64,000 bases of DNA from Temnothorax longispinosus (GCF_030848805.1 NC_092361.1:14745444-14809443), one strand, 5' to 3'; shown: positions 26,400 to 37,928, counted from the stretch's first letter. Numbers and translations are program-made. Notes: a model not told the origin generated them from the sequence alone.

Positions 26400-29202
26400 G
26401 TTGTTAATATATATATTTAAAAAACGTGTATATATAAACACAAAGAAAATAATACTATGTTTCTTAAAGTAATGGACTACGCGACAATGCCATGGAGTAT
26501 TCGTCAAATTGGGTCATTAACTACTTTGAAGTTGTACAGCCGAAATAAGATCACAAGGCTTTCAACGTCGTTTAAGATGGGAGCAGGCGAAGGGTATCCG
26601 CAGAGGGATACCCTTTTCAGATAACGTTGTAGATCTTCGCTTTCTATCATTCTTTTATAATGCAGAAAAGTGTGTTACGTAAAGTAAATTTACGTAACAA
26701 AATCTCTCTCAAGACTAGCCTTTTGAAAAGAAACGTAAGTATTTATTGTATTTTAAATTTATATATTTTTAAAACGTGTATTATTTATATAAGATATTTT
26801 ATCTAGAATCGAAAGCTAAGCCGGTATTTATATGACTGAACAAGAAAAATAAATCATTAATTATCTTTATGATATTGGTTATACTATTATTAATAACTAC
26901 AATTATGTAAATAATTTTTAAAGCTCTAAATGCGGAAAATGATAAAATTACCAAAATTTATGTTCATTAATCACTGAAAAAGGTTTTGGGATTAAGATCG
27001 GTACAACATATCGCGTGACGACGTCCGTTTCAGGTCACTGAGTTGTTTAAAGCAACTAAAACAATGAACGAAATAGAATTACCTGCAGTTTACCGGGTTA
27101 ATATTCATGCTGATCGCGAAATAAAAGCCTCGGCGTTTAGTCGTGCTCCTGACGTGACTGTGCGCACGATTTCCACGTCGGAGCTGATCGAATGTGTTAG
27201 CATTAGCGCTGAATCATTAACGAGGGGACGGACGAGCGCGTATAGTATACAGATATCATGGCGCGGGCGCCACGAGTTCGCCGGCAAACCAGATAGAATC
27301 ATTCCCCACTTCTAGACTAGAGTTGCAGAATTGACCAGGACGAAGCACTCCCCTATGTATACGCTTTTACGTGTATACCCGAATATATTCAAACGCTATA
27401 TACCCGCATCGTCGAAGCCCCTGCTTTAAAATCAATAAACAAGACTCAACAGCTATCTTCTTTAATCTTTTTAATGGTCAAAAAAATATCTTTTCTATAT
27501 AAAATAAAAGTATCTTGAAATTTGGCTACTCTATATATATTAAAAACAAAAACATTCCTATCACGGTAATTCGTTATATTTCTGGAAAAGTGTCGCGTCA
27601 ATTATTTCTACTCTTCTTGAAAGAACAAATTATCAGATAAGACTGCGGAAGATAAATGGTTAACTAAAAAATTGATATACTTATCTTGATATCATAATTA
27701 CTTAATTTACTTAATTTTCATAGTAATTTCTCTATTAATTATACACTTTAATTTATTGCATTACTATATTCATAATAATTATAGTCCTAAGTAAATTCTT
27801 TTAATCTTAATTAATCTATTTTCGTCATGTTTGGTTTTCTACAGTTTTGTGATTTTAAACAAGTGATACCGCTGCACACACGCTGTTCCGTCACACACGT
27901 CTCTTTCCGCCGAAATTTTTTAAAGGGCTTACTCTTTTGTCATCCAAATTCTCCGATGTGCAATAAGAACTAATTTTGTTCTATGAGAAAGAAGAGCACT
28001 GGCAGGGGTACTTATGTGAGATTTTCTCGTGAGAATTCTCTCGTTGGCGTCACCGCGTCTCGACAAGGAACATAAGAAAAAAAGTAAAGAACAACACCTA
28101 TTCAAGCAGAAGCGATAAAAGTGGCTGGCCAAGCGGGGTCTCGAATCTCTCCGTCTTCCGGAATGTAGAAACGACTGCGGACTTTTGACGGAGTCTGAAC
28201 TCGTGAAGGAGAATCGTCAAGAAAAACCTTAATCCCGCATACCGCACGTCGTGCCGTTCAACAAACCGTGATTTTCCGCGATTTTAAACGACGAGAAAAA
28301 TTCGAAAGAAAAGAAAAACTTAGCGCGACAATCTACGCTCGCGTACTTCATTTTTCACGCAAGAATCGCGACTCTCTCGCTAAGCATAACTAAAAGATCA
28401 CGTAAGTAAACGAATAAAATATTTAATTCAGGAAAGTTGACTGAAATAGTTGTTACTTACGTATTCAACAGATGATTCCGTGACATTGTGCACATTTTGC
28501 AGCATCTATTTGAGATTCCATTAGCGCATATTATCCTGATTACGAATACCCTGATTACGAACGCTATCAAATAGAATAATCAATCAATTTAATCTGTATA
28601 ACGATGCGAATATAATTTTTCGAATTTTAATCAGAGCAACGACAAATGTGTCATTAATCATTTCTGCGTAGATAAGAGAAATTAGAGATAAATATTAGAG
28701 AAAGAGAAAGACAGAGAAATCTTAAGGATAAACGCAGCCAGTGATTTATTAACGGTCTACGGATTATCTTGCGACACAATAAAATTGAATAAAACAGTTT
28801 TTACTTTTTTGACCGACATTTTGATGTTTAATGTAAATATAATATAATAATATAAAATAATAACTAATTTTGATTAGCCGGAAAAATGTTTTTATTGAAT
28901 CTATTGTTTGTATTGAAAGACATTATAAAAAAGATAACGAAATGATATCTTTTTTATGACAATTTTTTCAATAAGAATAAAGGATGTCTTTCACGTATTA
29001 TATCTTTTAGCTGTGTCAAAAAGATAACTTAAGAAAGACATCGTTTTCGTCATCTTTTAGTGTTATATGTTGTCTGGGTACCCAGTTCTCCCGGTAGAAA
29101 ACGCTATATGTACCTATCTGTTTGCGTCCTTCCATATCCCCACTCTCTAGGCAGTCTTTCCTTTGCTTTGCAGTAATTTACCTGAATCCAAGGGTTTGGA
29201 CG
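26400..29202. other. Gene-free stretch with small hairpins
   Basis: No gene is supported. A hairpin centred on AAGGGTATCC/GGATACCCTT lies at 26590-26615, with weaker outer pairing from about 26556 to 26629. A short perfect palindrome, GTTACGTAAA/TTTACGTAAC, lies at 26674-26698. AT-rich partly self-complementary sequence at about 28910-29085 ends in TGTCTGGGTA. Confidence 0.5.
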
Positions 29203-29205
29203 TAA

Positions 29206-29357
29206 AGCCTTGTGTCCACGATACTAGAAATCGCTCCGAGATCTTGGACGGAGAAAAAATTGACCAATCACATTTCAACAATTCGACAATTGACCATTGC
29301 GATTGGTTAATTCTTTCTCTGTCTCGGAGCGATTTCTAGGATCGTGGACACAAGGCT
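29206..29357. mobile_element. PIF/Harbinger-like MITE (TAA duplication)
   Basis: A 152-bp unit has 36-bp terminal inverted repeats with one mismatch, beginning AGCCTTGTGTCCACGATA. A perfect TAA direct repeat flanks it (29203-29205 and 29358-29360). Three-bp TAA/TTA duplications are typical of PIF/Harbinger elements (established knowledge). It is non-coding, and the near-perfect arms suggest a relatively recent insertion. Confidence 0.8.
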
Positions 29358-29796
29358 TAATATTACTTTTCAAATAATCCTAGGGTTCGGACGTAACACT
29401 TTCCAAATCTATGTATGTATTTTGTGAAAGTTGGTAGTCTAGGATATAATATAGATCTGGACCTACACAGAAGTGGTGTGCGCTCACTAACCATCACGTG
29501 TTCCAACATTTCATCTCTTTCGTGATTTTTTTTATTTTATACGAAAAAATTAAATCTGCCTTGCTGATAAACAGTAAGTATGAAAATTGATAAAAATTAG
29601 TTATTCTGATTAATTTCTTGATTTAGTTCCAAGTTAAATTTTCGGTAATTCTCTTTATTCTTTGGTACTCGTGCATGCGTGTATGCCGTATATTCTTCTC
29701 CCACGTGGTGGGACACACTACAACGTGTATCGGAAAATGAAATAGAAGATACATTTTTTTAAAGTAAGATAAATAATAAATTTTGGAAAATCTTAA

Positions 29797-29965
29797 GCCC
29801 GCTCTACAATAGCTGTAAGAGTATGCGGTAAAACGTAAGCAGTAATAATTGACTAAATACAGTCGATTATTCTTGAATTGTTAAAATTTTATTAGTCAAT
29901 AGCTTACTGCTTACAATGCTCACGTTTTACATCTACTCTTATATACGGCTATTGTGGAATGGACC
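29797..29965. mobile_element. MITE-like element with TTAA flanks
   Basis: A 169-bp imperfect fold-back. The left end contains CTACAATAGC..GTA and the right end, inverted, CCACAATAGCCGTA. Inner matches include AAACGTAAGCAGTAA / AAACGTGAGCATTG and ATTGACTAA. TTAA flanks both sides (29793-29796 and 29966-29969). piggyBac-type or a TAA-type superfamily are both possible because TTAA contains TAA. It has no coding capacity. Confidence 0.65.
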
Positions 29966-30058
29966 TTAATTATATTTAGAAATTAAGCGTACCTATAATT
30001 GTGGCGAATTTAAGCAATATATAAATTTTGTAATTTTTTGGTTTTTTCCTTTTTGCTC

Positions 30059-30094
30059 GTACACGTGGTACACGTTGTACACGTGGTACACGCG
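30059..30094. promoter_or_regulatory. Four tandem 9-bp units carrying CACGTG E-boxes
   Basis: GTACACGTG, GTACACGTT, GTACACGTG and GTACACGCG follow one another without gaps, about 310 bp upstream of the Fbxl4 start codon. Two units contain the palindromic CACGTG core bound by Myc/Max, USF and MiT-family bHLH factors in animals. A third CACGTG lies near 29702-29707. A role in Fbxl4 transcription is inference. Confidence 0.4.
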
Positions 30095-30406
30095 TGGTGA
30101 TAGAAGAACACAGAGCTCGCGATATCTCAGATTTATAAAAAAAACATTTTTTTGTATTAAAAAAATGTTCTTTAAAATAATTAATTATTTAATATTTAAT
30201 AATAATATACATGCAGACACTATGTAATAATAATGTCAGTACTAGCCATGTGAATGAAAACAGGATAAATTTATATAATCTAATCTATATAATTATGTAA
30301 TCTTACCGCTATAATTATAAATACATGATATACAATGCATTTTAGCATATACTACAAAAGCAATGATTATTATTCTCCGTAATTTTCGTCTTTTTTCAGA
30401 GAAAAT

Positions 30407-33012
30407 ATGACATCCCATTATCAACCTTTATATTACGAGAGTTGTAGTCGATATCCCTATGTCGGCAGAGTATCCGTAGGAGAGGAGGGTAATGTTGACT
30501 TCATCTATCAATTTGCGAAGAAAAGATTTGTTTCCAAGAACCATCAGAATATTAGCATATATCACACTGCCCCTGACATAATTGGACCACCCAAATTTCA
30601 AAACTATGGAGAACTATTTCATTTACCATTTCTTTATGAAAACATGTTGGTATGTATATTTCCTGGTATTAAACATTATTGTCCCGTAAAATAATCGCAA
30701 TTCAAACTTACAAGAGTTTGTAATATTTGATACTTTTTGACTTTTCAGAGATACTATAGCCGTATCGATATTTCGATATCTCCATGGCAAAACAAAGATA
30801 TTTGTGATGGGGCTGAGTCTATTTGGCAATGGAATCAGACGGAGGAAAATAATTATATGTGTATGTAATATTTGAATTATGAGATATTGTTAAGAAGATA
30901 TTGTTAAAGAAGTTATGCTTTTTGTTGAGAAGAGAGTATAATTATATATTTTCTATTTTGAAGATATCGAGTTTCATGAAGCTGTGTATCCAATCAGAGT
31001 CTGTATTTACGAAATACATCATCCTGGAAACGTAATTAAAATTTCGGCTCAAGATTCCAATAATCACTGGATTCAGTTGTGGGATGAACCGTCTCAGATT
31101 GTACCCCCAAAATCAAGATTATTTTCTCCACCGTTGTCGCATCCGTATAACTTTAAAACCAAAATGTTCAGACTAACATTTAAAAACAGTTCACGTTTCT
31201 CTTACACAGAGCTAGATGCGGTGATGCTCATCGGTACATCAGAATTGATCCTTTCTAGAAATCCTAACGAGAGTTTAACTAATCTGTTAAAAAGAATTAA
31301 CAGCATGTACTCTCCATACCAGCATGACGATGCTCATAATTTAACAGCAGATTTAAAAAGTGCACACTTTGATATAGTTCATCTGCAACAGAATTTTCCC
31401 GAATATTGTATTATTTATAAAAGGTATTATTATCGTCGACTTTAAGTAATATTTAATGTGTTTTCTGTTTATAATAAAAATTAATTTGTTCCGATAATAT
31501 TTGCAGCGATATAAGAAGGATTTCTTATAAGAGTAATTTGAAGCAAAAAATATCTAAGGAAGTAATCCCTTGTTATGAGCAACCTCTTGGATGGAGATAT
31601 TTGCGTCGTATTTTATTAAAAAATCCTTCAAATTATGCAAAGCGTATGAAACTCTCTTCGGATGAATCCAAGGACCTATCACGTTGCAATTTATTGGCGC
31701 TTCCGGTAATATAAAGTATTATAAGTGATCTATTTCTCATCATAATATTTATTGTAATGTCATCTCGAGTATTAAAATTATATATTTTATCTTTGCAGAA
31801 TGAAATACTACTAAAAATATTAAACTACTTAGATCTGACGACGTTATGCTGCATGAGTTATGTAGATGAACGCTTCAATAATTTAATACAGGACCCTCGA
31901 CTCTATGTGCGTTTGAACATACGATGCGTTAAATCTCACACATATATGCGCGATATATTTTGTTACTTTACATCTAGATGTAAATATTTGCGACAATTGG
32001 ATCTTACAGGAAGCAACTTTGATGTTAATGATTTCGTAAACTTTCTTGATAATTGCGGCAAAAATTTAACGCACTTAAAATTAAGTTTCTGCAATGTCGA
32101 TTTAAAGCCTGCCCTACTTAAAACTTCAGAAATATGCAAAAATTTGAAAGGTATGTACATATGCATATAGTATATAATTATCAAGATTATGGGTAAATTG
32201 CACATATCTAATACAAATTTTTCTTAGAATTGAATCTAAGTTATTGTAAACTCATAGACGACGAAGGATTTTCGTACCTCGAGAAGCTGGAAAGTTTGGA
32301 ACGTTTAAACCTTTGTGGTACACGTATAAAAGCTCAACAACTTTGCAAAATACTGCAAAAAAATCAACGGATGCGTGAGTTAGGTTCCGGTATGGTTATA
32401 AACGAAGAAGCAGTTGTACTAGAGTTGGGAAATTCGTGTCGTGATTTGGAAGTAATACGTTTACTGCATCCACGTTATCTTACACCTCATGGTATTAGTG
32501 CCCTCGCTAACTGTAAGAATTTACGAAAAGTGCATCTTGTTTTTGCGGAGTAAGTATGTGTGCTACATTTTCTTTTAAAATACATGTTATTGTATTCTTT
32601 ATTGAAATTTGTTTGCTTCTCTTGCGTGCATCTTGAAAAAAATTATACAAATTTCCTTTTTGCGATTAAAGTACTGTACTAATTATATAATTTTTGTTAC
32701 AGATTCGATTATTCAGTTACTGACGATAGCTTATTTAAATTACTTTCCTCTTATCAAAACTTGCAAGAAGTTTATATTTTATTTGCTGTCCTCACTGATC
32801 ACCGGTTGAAATTACTAGCACAGTGCAAAAACTTGAAAAAGTTATTTTTTGATCTTGTGAAATGTCATACACCTGATAAATATTCCGTTATTTTTGAACA
32901 ATGTCCTAAACTGCAAGAGTTTTGTTTCATACACTGTGACATAAGCGATCAATTGGTTAATCAGTGGAAAAAGAGATATCCATATGTGTCCGTCTATACA
33001 TACGACGGATAA
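30407..33012 (+). CDS. Fbxl4: F-box and leucine-rich repeat protein 4 (FBXL4)
   Basis: Substrate adaptor of an SCF (Skp1-Cul1-F-box) ubiquitin ligase; in mammals it acts at the mitochondrial outer membrane to restrain mitophagy. Coding exons: 30407-30649, 30749-30860, 30964-31423, 31507-31705, 31799-32150, 32228-32549, 32703-33012. All have GT..AG borders and continuous phase, giving 665 aa. Residues up to about 330 form the N-terminal domain, including YIEFHEAVYPIRVCIYE and HHPGNVIKI, which match the FBXL4 discoidin-like region. The F-box is about 337-380 (LPNEILLKILNYLDL), followed by leucine-rich repeats to the end (LNLSYCKLIDDEGF, LERLNLCGTRI). The start ATG lies 8 bp after a good splice acceptor (TTTTTTCAG ending at 30399), so a 5' exon exists. 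That exon could add N-terminal targeting residues, because human FBXL4 has a mitochondrial leader that this model lacks. Confidence 0.92.
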
Positions 33013-33180
33013 TTTGAATAGTTTTTGTTTACTAGTTTAGTACATATTAATTTAGTTTTTAGTTACGTTTACTTATATTAATTTAGTTTTTAGTTACGTT
33101 TACTTTTTAATTTTTTATACTTACAAACTTACTTTGTAAAAATTATCTGGTAAATTAGGTTGTAAAAAAAGTTAATGTCT

Positions 33181-33186
33181 AATAAA
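33181..33186 (+). terminator. Poly(A) signal of Fbxl4
   Basis: Canonical AATAAA, 169 bp after the Fbxl4 stop codon. Confidence 0.6.
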
Positions 33187-33201
33187 AACAAAACATTTAT
33201 A

Positions 33202-33207
33202 TTTATT
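33202..33207 (-). terminator. Poly(A) signal of the convergent microprotein gene
   Basis: AATAAA on the minus strand, 17 nt past the stop codon at 33224. With the Fbxl4 signal only about 16 bp away on the other strand, the two transcripts probably overlap at their 3' ends. Confidence 0.5.
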
Positions 33208-33223
33208 TATAATTTTGTTATTT

Positions 33224-33694
33224 TTAAACAATTTTTTTTTCTTTCTTTTTCATAATTTGACTTTCTTCGGGCGATAGTGTCATTCCTTTATTTGAAATAA
33301 TTGTTCGGCAAAACACTGCAAAAAAGCTACATAGTAACATTGTCAGTAAATTCTTGATATTTCTTTCCGCAACCGTATATATAGTCTCTTTCAAGAATTC
33401 GTTTAGAAATATACCTCCTGTGATACTTTTTCTAGCCACAGTTACTAAAATATAACAATTTCTAAAACAACTTTCTGTAAAATTTGTTGTAAAATTTATT
33501 TTTATACTGTTCTGAAACTAAACTCATAAAAACTACTATGAATATTGGCAGAATTTGTCTGTCATTTCCTCTAAAAAATTACACTATAATTTTTGTACAT
33601 TTAATTTAATTTAAATACTCAACCTTGCGATCGTAGCAGAGCATTTAGTGCGATTATATAATTCATCTGTATTTTCGAAAATTGGTTTTACCAT
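33224..33694 (-). CDS. Candidate two-exon single-pass membrane microprotein, 92 aa
   Basis: I do not recognise this family. Model: exon 1 at 33694-33624 (ATG start, 23 codons plus 2 nt, donor GTTGAG), exon 2 at 33431-33224, joining in phase to 92 aa. The N-terminus is polar (MVKPIFENTDELYNR). A hydrophobic segment follows at about residues 55-71 (LLTMLLCSFFAVFCRTII), then a lysine-rich tail (KKKEKK). A poly(A) signal follows the stop by 17 nt. Upstream, near 33900-33930, is a CpG-rich patch suitable for a promoter. The chosen acceptor (GGCTAG) is weak; a stronger one 12 bp upstream (ATATTTTAG) does not keep this frame from exon 1, so another first exon may be used. The exon 2 frame is the better supported part. 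Confidence 0.4.
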
Positions 33695-34548
33695 TATTTG
33701 TCCTCCTTGATATCCTACAACTTTTGTCTAAAATGTTTTTCCGTATATATGTTCCATATTATTTAAGATATTTGTCTGTAGCATTTAAAATGCTACAAAA
33801 TCTGTATATTGATTATATTCAACATTATATCCCATTCATACTGAACATTCTTCCTACAAGAGATTTATGAAGAAATTGACGTGCCGTGCTACTTAGTCGA
33901 GCTAGAGACACGAACATGGCGCGGCGCCGGCGCCTGTCATTAAAAATACATAAAAAGTAGAATTCATTGTTTCTCCATAGAATAAAAAATATGTACTTTT
34001 AGAATAAAATAAAAAATAAAATAGCATTATTTTAAAAATTAAAAGAAATGTACTTTTTGGTGAAAATTAATAAACATTTCAATTGCTTATAACAATTGAA
34101 TTTTGCAATTTCTTGTAACTTAAAATATTTTTATAAAAAGACCGTTTCCTTAGCTTTAAAATGCCTTTTCAAAGATTTTTCTACGACAAGTATGACCAAA
34201 GACATTAAATTTTAAACTAAACGTGTTTTTTATTTTTCGAAAATTGTATTGCTTATAATTTCTGGAAAACAAATATTTTGAACAAACAAAAAAAATATAT
34301 ATCTTATTTTATGTAAATTTCGTGTAAAAGAAGTTTCGATTAATTTAAAATACTAAATTATTGTACATAACATTCCATTATAAAAGTACAATTTGTTAAT
34401 AAAAAAGTTAAGAAGTTAATTTTAGTAAAAATTAATATTTTTAAAAATAGATACCTTATACACGGAGGAAATTGCTACGGTTGTTACAACAATATTTTCT
34501 ATGATTAAAAAAGAAATGTATATAAATTCAAGCTAACTTACATTCATT
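33695..34548. other. Intergenic; possible promoter side of the microprotein gene
   Basis: AT-rich spacer with one short GC-rich patch (GGCGCCGGCGCC, about 33920-33935). That patch lies upstream of the minus-strand microprotein model and may mark its promoter. I see no other gene. Confidence 0.4.
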
Positions 34549-34824
34549 GCAATGTATATGTTTATATAATTATCAAGATTATGAGTAAATTGCATAATTA
34601 ATATAAATTTTTCTCAGAATTGGATCTAAGTCATTGTTATCTCATAGACGACGAAGGATTTTCCTCGAGAAGGTTTGGAACGTTTAAACCTTTGTGATAC
34701 ACGTATAAAAACTGAACGTCTTTGCAAAATACTGCAAAACAATCAACGGATGCGTGAGTTACATTCTGAAATCCATGGAAACAAAGAGACAGTTGTAATA
34801 GAGTTGGGAAATTCGTGTCGTGAC
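34549..34824 (+). pseudogene. Broken duplicate of Fbxl4 intron 5 / exon 6
   Basis: The tract matches 32152-32448 of Fbxl4, including the end of intron 5 (TATAATTATCAAGATTATG), the splice acceptor and about two thirds of exon 6. The intron sequence shows a DNA-level segmental copy, not a retrocopy. Against the parent, 11 nt are missing after GGATTTTC, which shifts the frame inside a leucine-rich repeat. The homology stops abruptly at 34824, where a TATATA tract begins. Other exons are absent, so it is a non-functional fragment about 2.4 kb downstream of its source. Confidence 0.85.
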
Positions 34825-37800
34825 TATATATACATATATATATATATAGTTTATTTATATTCAAATTTATATAATATATTTATGTCGAATTAATCGTGCG
34901 TTGAAGCTTGAAGCCATGAGTCAGTTCTACTCGTAAAAATTTCTTTTTTAAATATCCCTCCATTTTTAAAGTTTCGCGTTTAATTTTTAATCATTGAGTG
35001 GCACGCGCCGTCCACATAGTTGGCATCGAGATTATCACAGGAAACTTGGGCGCAAGCACGCACGCGCGCGCGCGCGCCCACAGGATACTCCTTTCTTCCT
35101 CCGATAAAGGTTTCCGTCTAAAAATTGCGACATGCGAATGGCACGCGGAATTCCCCGCCGTGTTGCGAAAAAAAAAATAACTCGTCTGCGAGTTAATCGC
35201 ACGGACGAGTCGACTGTCGCGAGATACCAAACAAATCACGAAGCGACTGCGATATATATTCCTGGAATTATGTATGCGCTAGATCGAGGGCTTTCAACAT
35301 AGGACTCCGTGGTCCGGGTGGTCCCTAAAGAAGCTAAATGTTCCGCGTTTTCGCTAAGTAGGCCACTAAACTTCTCCAATTAATAGCTATGTGAATCACA
35401 GATGAATAAATGAGAATATTTATGATCTACGATTAGAATCTTTTCTCAACTCGACTGATTAAGAGCATAAAAAAGACTGCATTACGAGTAACAGTCACGC
35501 AAAATAATTGTACAGTAGATACATGGATTACAAATTATAAATATAAAGTGAGAGAAACGCAGAAAATAAATGAAATTTAGAATAGGAGAATACGAGAAAA
35601 AAGACTGAAGGAAGCACTGTACACAGGCAACAAGGGATTTTTCGCAATAGCGGGTCTCGGATACCGTAAAGTAAACGACGCCGATGTGGCGTCAAGTCGC
35701 GTGTATAACGGTGAACAATAACGTAGGCCAAGATAAAAATCGCCAGATAATAATCCGTGGTCGAATAGCTAGAACTGTAACACGTTTATTGTAACTTTGC
35801 GCATTCGTATAAAATGCACGACTGTGTGGTGTGCGCGATATACGGTAACCGCAAATTTGCCCATTCTCGCCAGGCGTGGTAACGAAAGTGCAAGTGAAAG
35901 ACGCGACGCGAGAAGAAGTATTTCATTTTCCGTCGTTGGGCGTAAATAAAACCTCGCTTCCATAAAACGTCAGGTTTATAAGGCGGCCATTCACGCGTCA
36001 GCGAGCAGCTGTTTCGGTGTATTTCATTTCAAACCGTCACTCTATACGAGGAGAGAGATTCACGTTTTCACATACAATTACACGGTCGAGGAAGTTCAAT
36101 TTACCTAAAAATAAATAGCCATCATATCGCAGTAATTAAATTTCAAAAAATTAGAAGCCGCACTAAATGCTGATATTTCCACATGTACTTACATAAATAT
36201 ATTGCTGGAATTAAAGTTTTTAATTACACGGGAAATGCATCTGTTTTCAGATATTATAACCTAATATAAAATAAGTGCTTGAAATGTATAAAAAGGATAT
36301 CCGTTTATAATTAAAAATAATAAAAAAATTTCCTTTGCGCAAACACTGTATAAGTAACCTTTCATAAATTCTGTATAACGTTCTACAATGTACAACATTT
36401 TCAACCTGACTCTAGTAAAATATGGGGTGTAATTTGCGAGTAATGTTTTTAAACATTGCCATGCTATTCATCGTGCACACGATTTTACACAAAGGAATTT
36501 TTCGAAAAATCAGGAATTGCATAAATGCAAATCGCAAACGCGCGACGTTTCGTTTAATCCTTTCCCTTTTCATTGCCGCGCGCGCGCGCGCGCGAGCGGT
36601 CTCAAAGCACGAAACGAATTTATCTCTGCATCGCGCAACCCTCTGATTAATGTTCCCCGCGGTACAATGATATCCGATACGAAACGATAACACGCTCGCG
36701 TTGCGCGACGAGATGTGCGCGGGTGCGCGGTGAAAGCTCACGAGCGGTAATGCGGCATGCCGATCGCCGTGCGTAATAATGATGAAAAAGCCGGTAACGA
36801 ATCGGCGCGAAGTCGATTTACCGCTGTGCAAACAGCGCCGAGAGATAAATATGATCTTGCTACCCAATACCAATGTTTCGTTTTAGACACCCGCTGAGCA
36901 TGGTGTAATTAGCATCCGCCACGGAACGCGCGACACGAATTGACTGAGGAGCAAAGTAGATTTTCGCCATTTCATCATTGAATAATATTTGATTTGTGTG
37001 CGCAGAGAAAGAGAAAGAGAGAGAGAATCAAGAATATTTTCTAGAAAAATATTTCAGCCGCGCATGATTTGCAAGGCGTTATTTATGACGCCTTTAAGCA
37101 TCTATAATAACGAACAATATGTGGTGTAAAATATTGGAATAGCCATTCAACTGTTACGGCAACACACGCCAAGTGCGCTCACCAAAACGATCATGTACGC
37201 GTTCACGGGGAAAAAAAATAAAGCTCATATCGAAAAGAGGAGAAAAAGAGATCCAATATATGTATGGAGGAGCACTCGTATAAAAAGAACACTGGGTGTA
37301 CAAATATTATACCGTGCGATTATAACAAAAACCTCGCGACAACGATTACCATTGCCATTCCCGCGGTTATGACTCTAAATAGAATAAAGAATTAAGAAAA
37401 AAGGGTATTTCTCTCTCTCTCCGTAAGGAAAAATGATTGCAGATGATGCTCCATATCGCAAATAGCACATAATTCTGCATGACAAAGAACATCAATATAC
37501 AAAATCTCACATATATTAAAATTATCGACATATCTGAACGTATAAATCTCGTATAAAAATATAAATCTCGTACATTATACAAATATATAGCCGATATACG
37601 TAAGAAGTTAGAAGCTAGAACGTATAATAGAAAGCCAATTAAAAAAAGAGATAAGTGCAAATTACATATATCGGACCTGCGATCTTTTAGACGGACTTTC
37701 GTGAAGTTAATCAAATTCAATTAATAAAGATTAATTGTATCCAGTTAATTGAAGATCGTTTGAGATTAAGATCGAGAAGTTTGTGCGGCGTTTAACGTGT

Positions 37801-37883
37801 TAAGGAAGTTACTCCACGGTTCCGTGTGAAATGCAGCTTCTATCAGGCTCGCGGCCAATTCGCGGTCACCAATCTCTCACCGA

Positions 37884-37885
<2 letters not shown>

Positions 37886-37928
<43 letters not shown>

